Source: Serinicoccus chungangensis (GTDB lineage: Bacteria > Actinomycetota > Actinomycetes > Actinomycetales > Dermatophilaceae). From it: DNA of 64,000 nt. Positions within the stretch are counted from its first letter, which is position 1, and the number at the start of each line of letters is the position of its first letter. A program made the position numbers and the translations under genes. The notes under the pieces were generated by a model. That model was not told the DNA's origin, searched no databases, and saw only the letters and a list, made by a program, of their open reading frames with translations. Location: contig NZ_CP040887.1 of the NCBI RefSeq assembly GCF_006337125.1, positions 558,001 through 622,000 on the forward strand. The letters run 5' to 3'. Positions 62,757 to 64,000 of this stretch are shown here, piece after piece.

Positions 62757-63215
62757 ATGGATCAGCGTGTGTCCCTCGTCACCCTGGGGGTGAGCGACCT
62801 CGAGCGCGCTCGCGCCTTCTACCAGGCCCTGGGCTGGGAGCCCGGTCCCTCGCCCGACCACATCACCTTCTTCCAGGCCGGCGGCATGGTGGTCGCGCTG
62901 TGGGAGCGGGCCGCGCTCGCCGTCGACTCCGGCATCGACGTCGACTCCGACACCGAGGACACGCCGGGCAGCGGCGACTCCTGGGGCGGCAAGGTCGTCG
63001 GGGTCAACCTGCCCAGCGCCGCGGACGTCGACGACCAGATGAAGGACGCCGAGGCCGCGGGAGCCACCGTGCTCCGCCCCGCGAGCACCCGCTTCTGGGG
63101 CGGCTACTCCGGCGTCTTCACCGACCCCGACGGCCACGTGTGGGAGATCGCCCACAACCCGTTCTGGACGGTGACCGACGAGGGCGCGACCCTCCTGGGC
63201 GACGGGCGCGGCTGA
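62757..63215 (+). CDS. VOC-fold (glyoxalase/dioxygenase superfamily) protein
   Basis: The 152-residue product starts RVSLVTLGVSDLERARAFYQ and ends GYSGVFTDPDGHVWEIAHNP, the paired beta-alpha-beta motifs of the vicinal oxygen chelate fold. The usual first metal His is replaced (LVTLGV), so it may bind no metal, as in some antibiotic-binding members. It is divergent from the fur-family gene. Activity is unknown. Confidence 0.9.
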   Translation: MDQRVSLVTLGVSDLERARAFYQALGWEPGPSPDHITFFQAGGMVVALWERAALAVDSGIDVDSDTEDTPGSGDSWGGKVVGVNLPSAADVDDQMKDAEAAGATVLRPASTRFWGGYSGVFTDPDGHVWEIAHNPFWTVTDEGATLLGDGRG

Positions 63216-63225
63216 GGACACGACC

Positions 63226-63328
63226 GTGCGCGCCGGTGGCCCTGCAGGGGCCACGACCGCGCACGACCAAGGCGTCCGGGCCCTCAACCGTGCGCGCCGG
63301 TGGCCCTCCAGGGGCCACGACCGCGCAC
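63226..63328. repeat. Two copies of a 39-base double-stem palindrome
   Basis: Copies at 63226-63264 and 63290-63328, 64 bases apart. Each has outer arms GTGCGCG..CGCGCAC, inner arms GTGGCCC..GGGCCAC and a 5-base loop (TGCAG in the first, TCCAG in the second). They fill the space between convergent genes and may act as bidirectional terminators. Confidence 0.75.
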
Positions 63329-63356
63329 CGTCAGGCCGGTCGGGCGCCCCGGCCCC

Positions 63357-64000
63357 TCACGGCTGCGGCCGGTTGAGCGCGCTGCACACCGCGTGCAGCG
63401 AGGCGCGCACCGTCGAGGCGTCGATGCCGACCCCCCAGCGCACCCCGCCGTCCACGGCGCACTCGACGTAGGCCGCGGCGAGCGCGTCCTCGCCCGCCGA
63501 CAGCGCGTGCTCGGCGTAGTCCAGCACGCGGATGTCGATGCCCAGGCCATTGAGTCCGGCGACGAAGGCCGAGATCGGGCCGTTGCCGTGGCCGCTGATG
63601 GTGTGGTCCTGGCCGGCGGCGGTGACCCGCGCGTCCAGCCGGACGTCGGCGTCCTCGCCCTCGACGTGGGTGCTGGTGAAGTCGTGCAGCACCACCGGGC
63701 CGCTCTGCTCGAGGTACTCGTGGGTGAAGGACTCCCAGATCTGGGTGGGGGTCATCTCCCCGCCGGCGGAGTCGGTGTGCCGTTGCACGGCCCGGCTGAA
63801 CTCGATCTGCAGGCGCCGCGGCAGGTCGAGCTTGCGCTCGGTCTTCATGACGTAGGCCACGCCGCCCTTGCCCGACTGGCTGTTGACCCGGATGACGGCC
63901 TCGTAGGTGCGGCCGATGTCCTTGGGGTCGACCGGCAGGTACGGGACCTCCCAGCGGAAGTCGTCGACCGCCGTGCCGGCCGCGTCCGCGTCGCGCTCCA
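63357..64000 (-). CDS. leuA: 2-isopropylmalate synthase, C-terminal part (runs off the window)
   Basis: The minus strand is open from the window edge to the stop at 63357 (214 codons). DDFRWEVPYLPVDPKDIGRT and RVNSQSGKGGVAYVMKTERK are the end of the catalytic/linker part of actinobacterial LeuA. GLDLPRRLQIEFSRAVQ-like sequence and the C-terminal regulatory domain (VTAAGQDHTISGHGNGPISA, LSAGEDALAAAYVECAVDGG) follow. LeuA makes the first committed precursor of leucine and its C-terminal domain binds leucine as feedback inhibitor. Confidence 0.95.
   Translation of the reverse strand, partial: ERDADAAGTAVDDFRWEVPYLPVDPKDIGRTYEAVIRVNSQSGKGGVAYVMKTERKLDLPRRLQIEFSRAVQRHTDSAGGEMTPTQIWESFTHEYLEQSGPVVLHDFTSTHVEGEDADVRLDARVTAAGQDHTISGHGNGPISAFVAGLNGLGIDIRVLDYAEHALSAGEDALAAAYVECAVDGGVRWGVGIDASTVRASLHAVCSALNRPQP

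Overview
The window is 64 kb of very GC-rich DNA with densely packed genes, frequent GTG starts and stop/start overlaps (ATGA, GTGA, TGATG). The gene set (mca for mycothiol, an actinobacterial-type mazG, DUF501 next to ftsB and ppx, PIN-PhoH next to trhA and uppS, a fused oleBC) points to an Actinomycetota genome. Order Micrococcales is likely, possibly Intrasporangiaceae/Ornithinimicrobiaceae, but the family is inferred from gene content and style and no search was run. I see no insertion sequence, integrase, prophage, rRNA or CRISPR array.

Layout. 1-5 kb: a MarR fragment, tRNA-Gln, a TetR regulator, then glmU-prs, rplY and pth. 5-12 kb: pspA and a secreted TPM-domain protein on the minus strand, then mfd, followed by a repeat-rich convergent spacer. 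12-18 kb: a DUF6918 gene, a lipoprotein overlapping mazG, eno, ftsB, DUF501 and ppx. 18-27 kb: two secreted M14 carboxypeptidases, a family-5 uracil-DNA glycosylase, a 51-bp triplicate repeat, a tRNA with anticodon UAA, a Bax1/YccA membrane protein, DUF808 and a thiolase. 27-32 kb: a complete long-chain olefin operon, oleA-oleBC-oleD.

32-46 kb is a surface-polymer island. It holds a CDP-glycerol glycerophosphotransferase, a TagD cytidylyltransferase fused to a Gfo/Idh/MocA oxidoreductase, two paralogous teichoic-type GT4 transferases, an acyltransferase-3, a pyruvyl-transferase-like multidomain protein, a GT2 and a CDP-alcohol phosphatidyltransferase with a substituted last motif residue. Together they look able to make, decorate and lipid-link a polyol-phosphate glycopolymer.

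46-64 kb is mostly housekeeping: msrA, greA, mca, trhA, uppS, PIN-PhoH, a secreted transglycosylase, a cell-wall-binding protein, an MFS exporter, coaA, glmS, acpS, nnr, a Fur regulator, a VOC protein and the end of leuA. glmS and glmU, at opposite ends, are two steps of UDP-GlcNAc synthesis; prs, coaA, acpS and nnr serve cofactor and nucleotide metabolism.

Three genome-wide habits stand out. At least twelve genes have a NANNNT -10 box exactly 6-7 bases before the start codon, so they are probably leaderless. The word GTATGC/GCATAC recurs in all reading frames and between genes, forcing rare codons, and is thin in the polymer island. Several spacers next to gene ends carry unrelated but similarly built tandem or inverted repeats.
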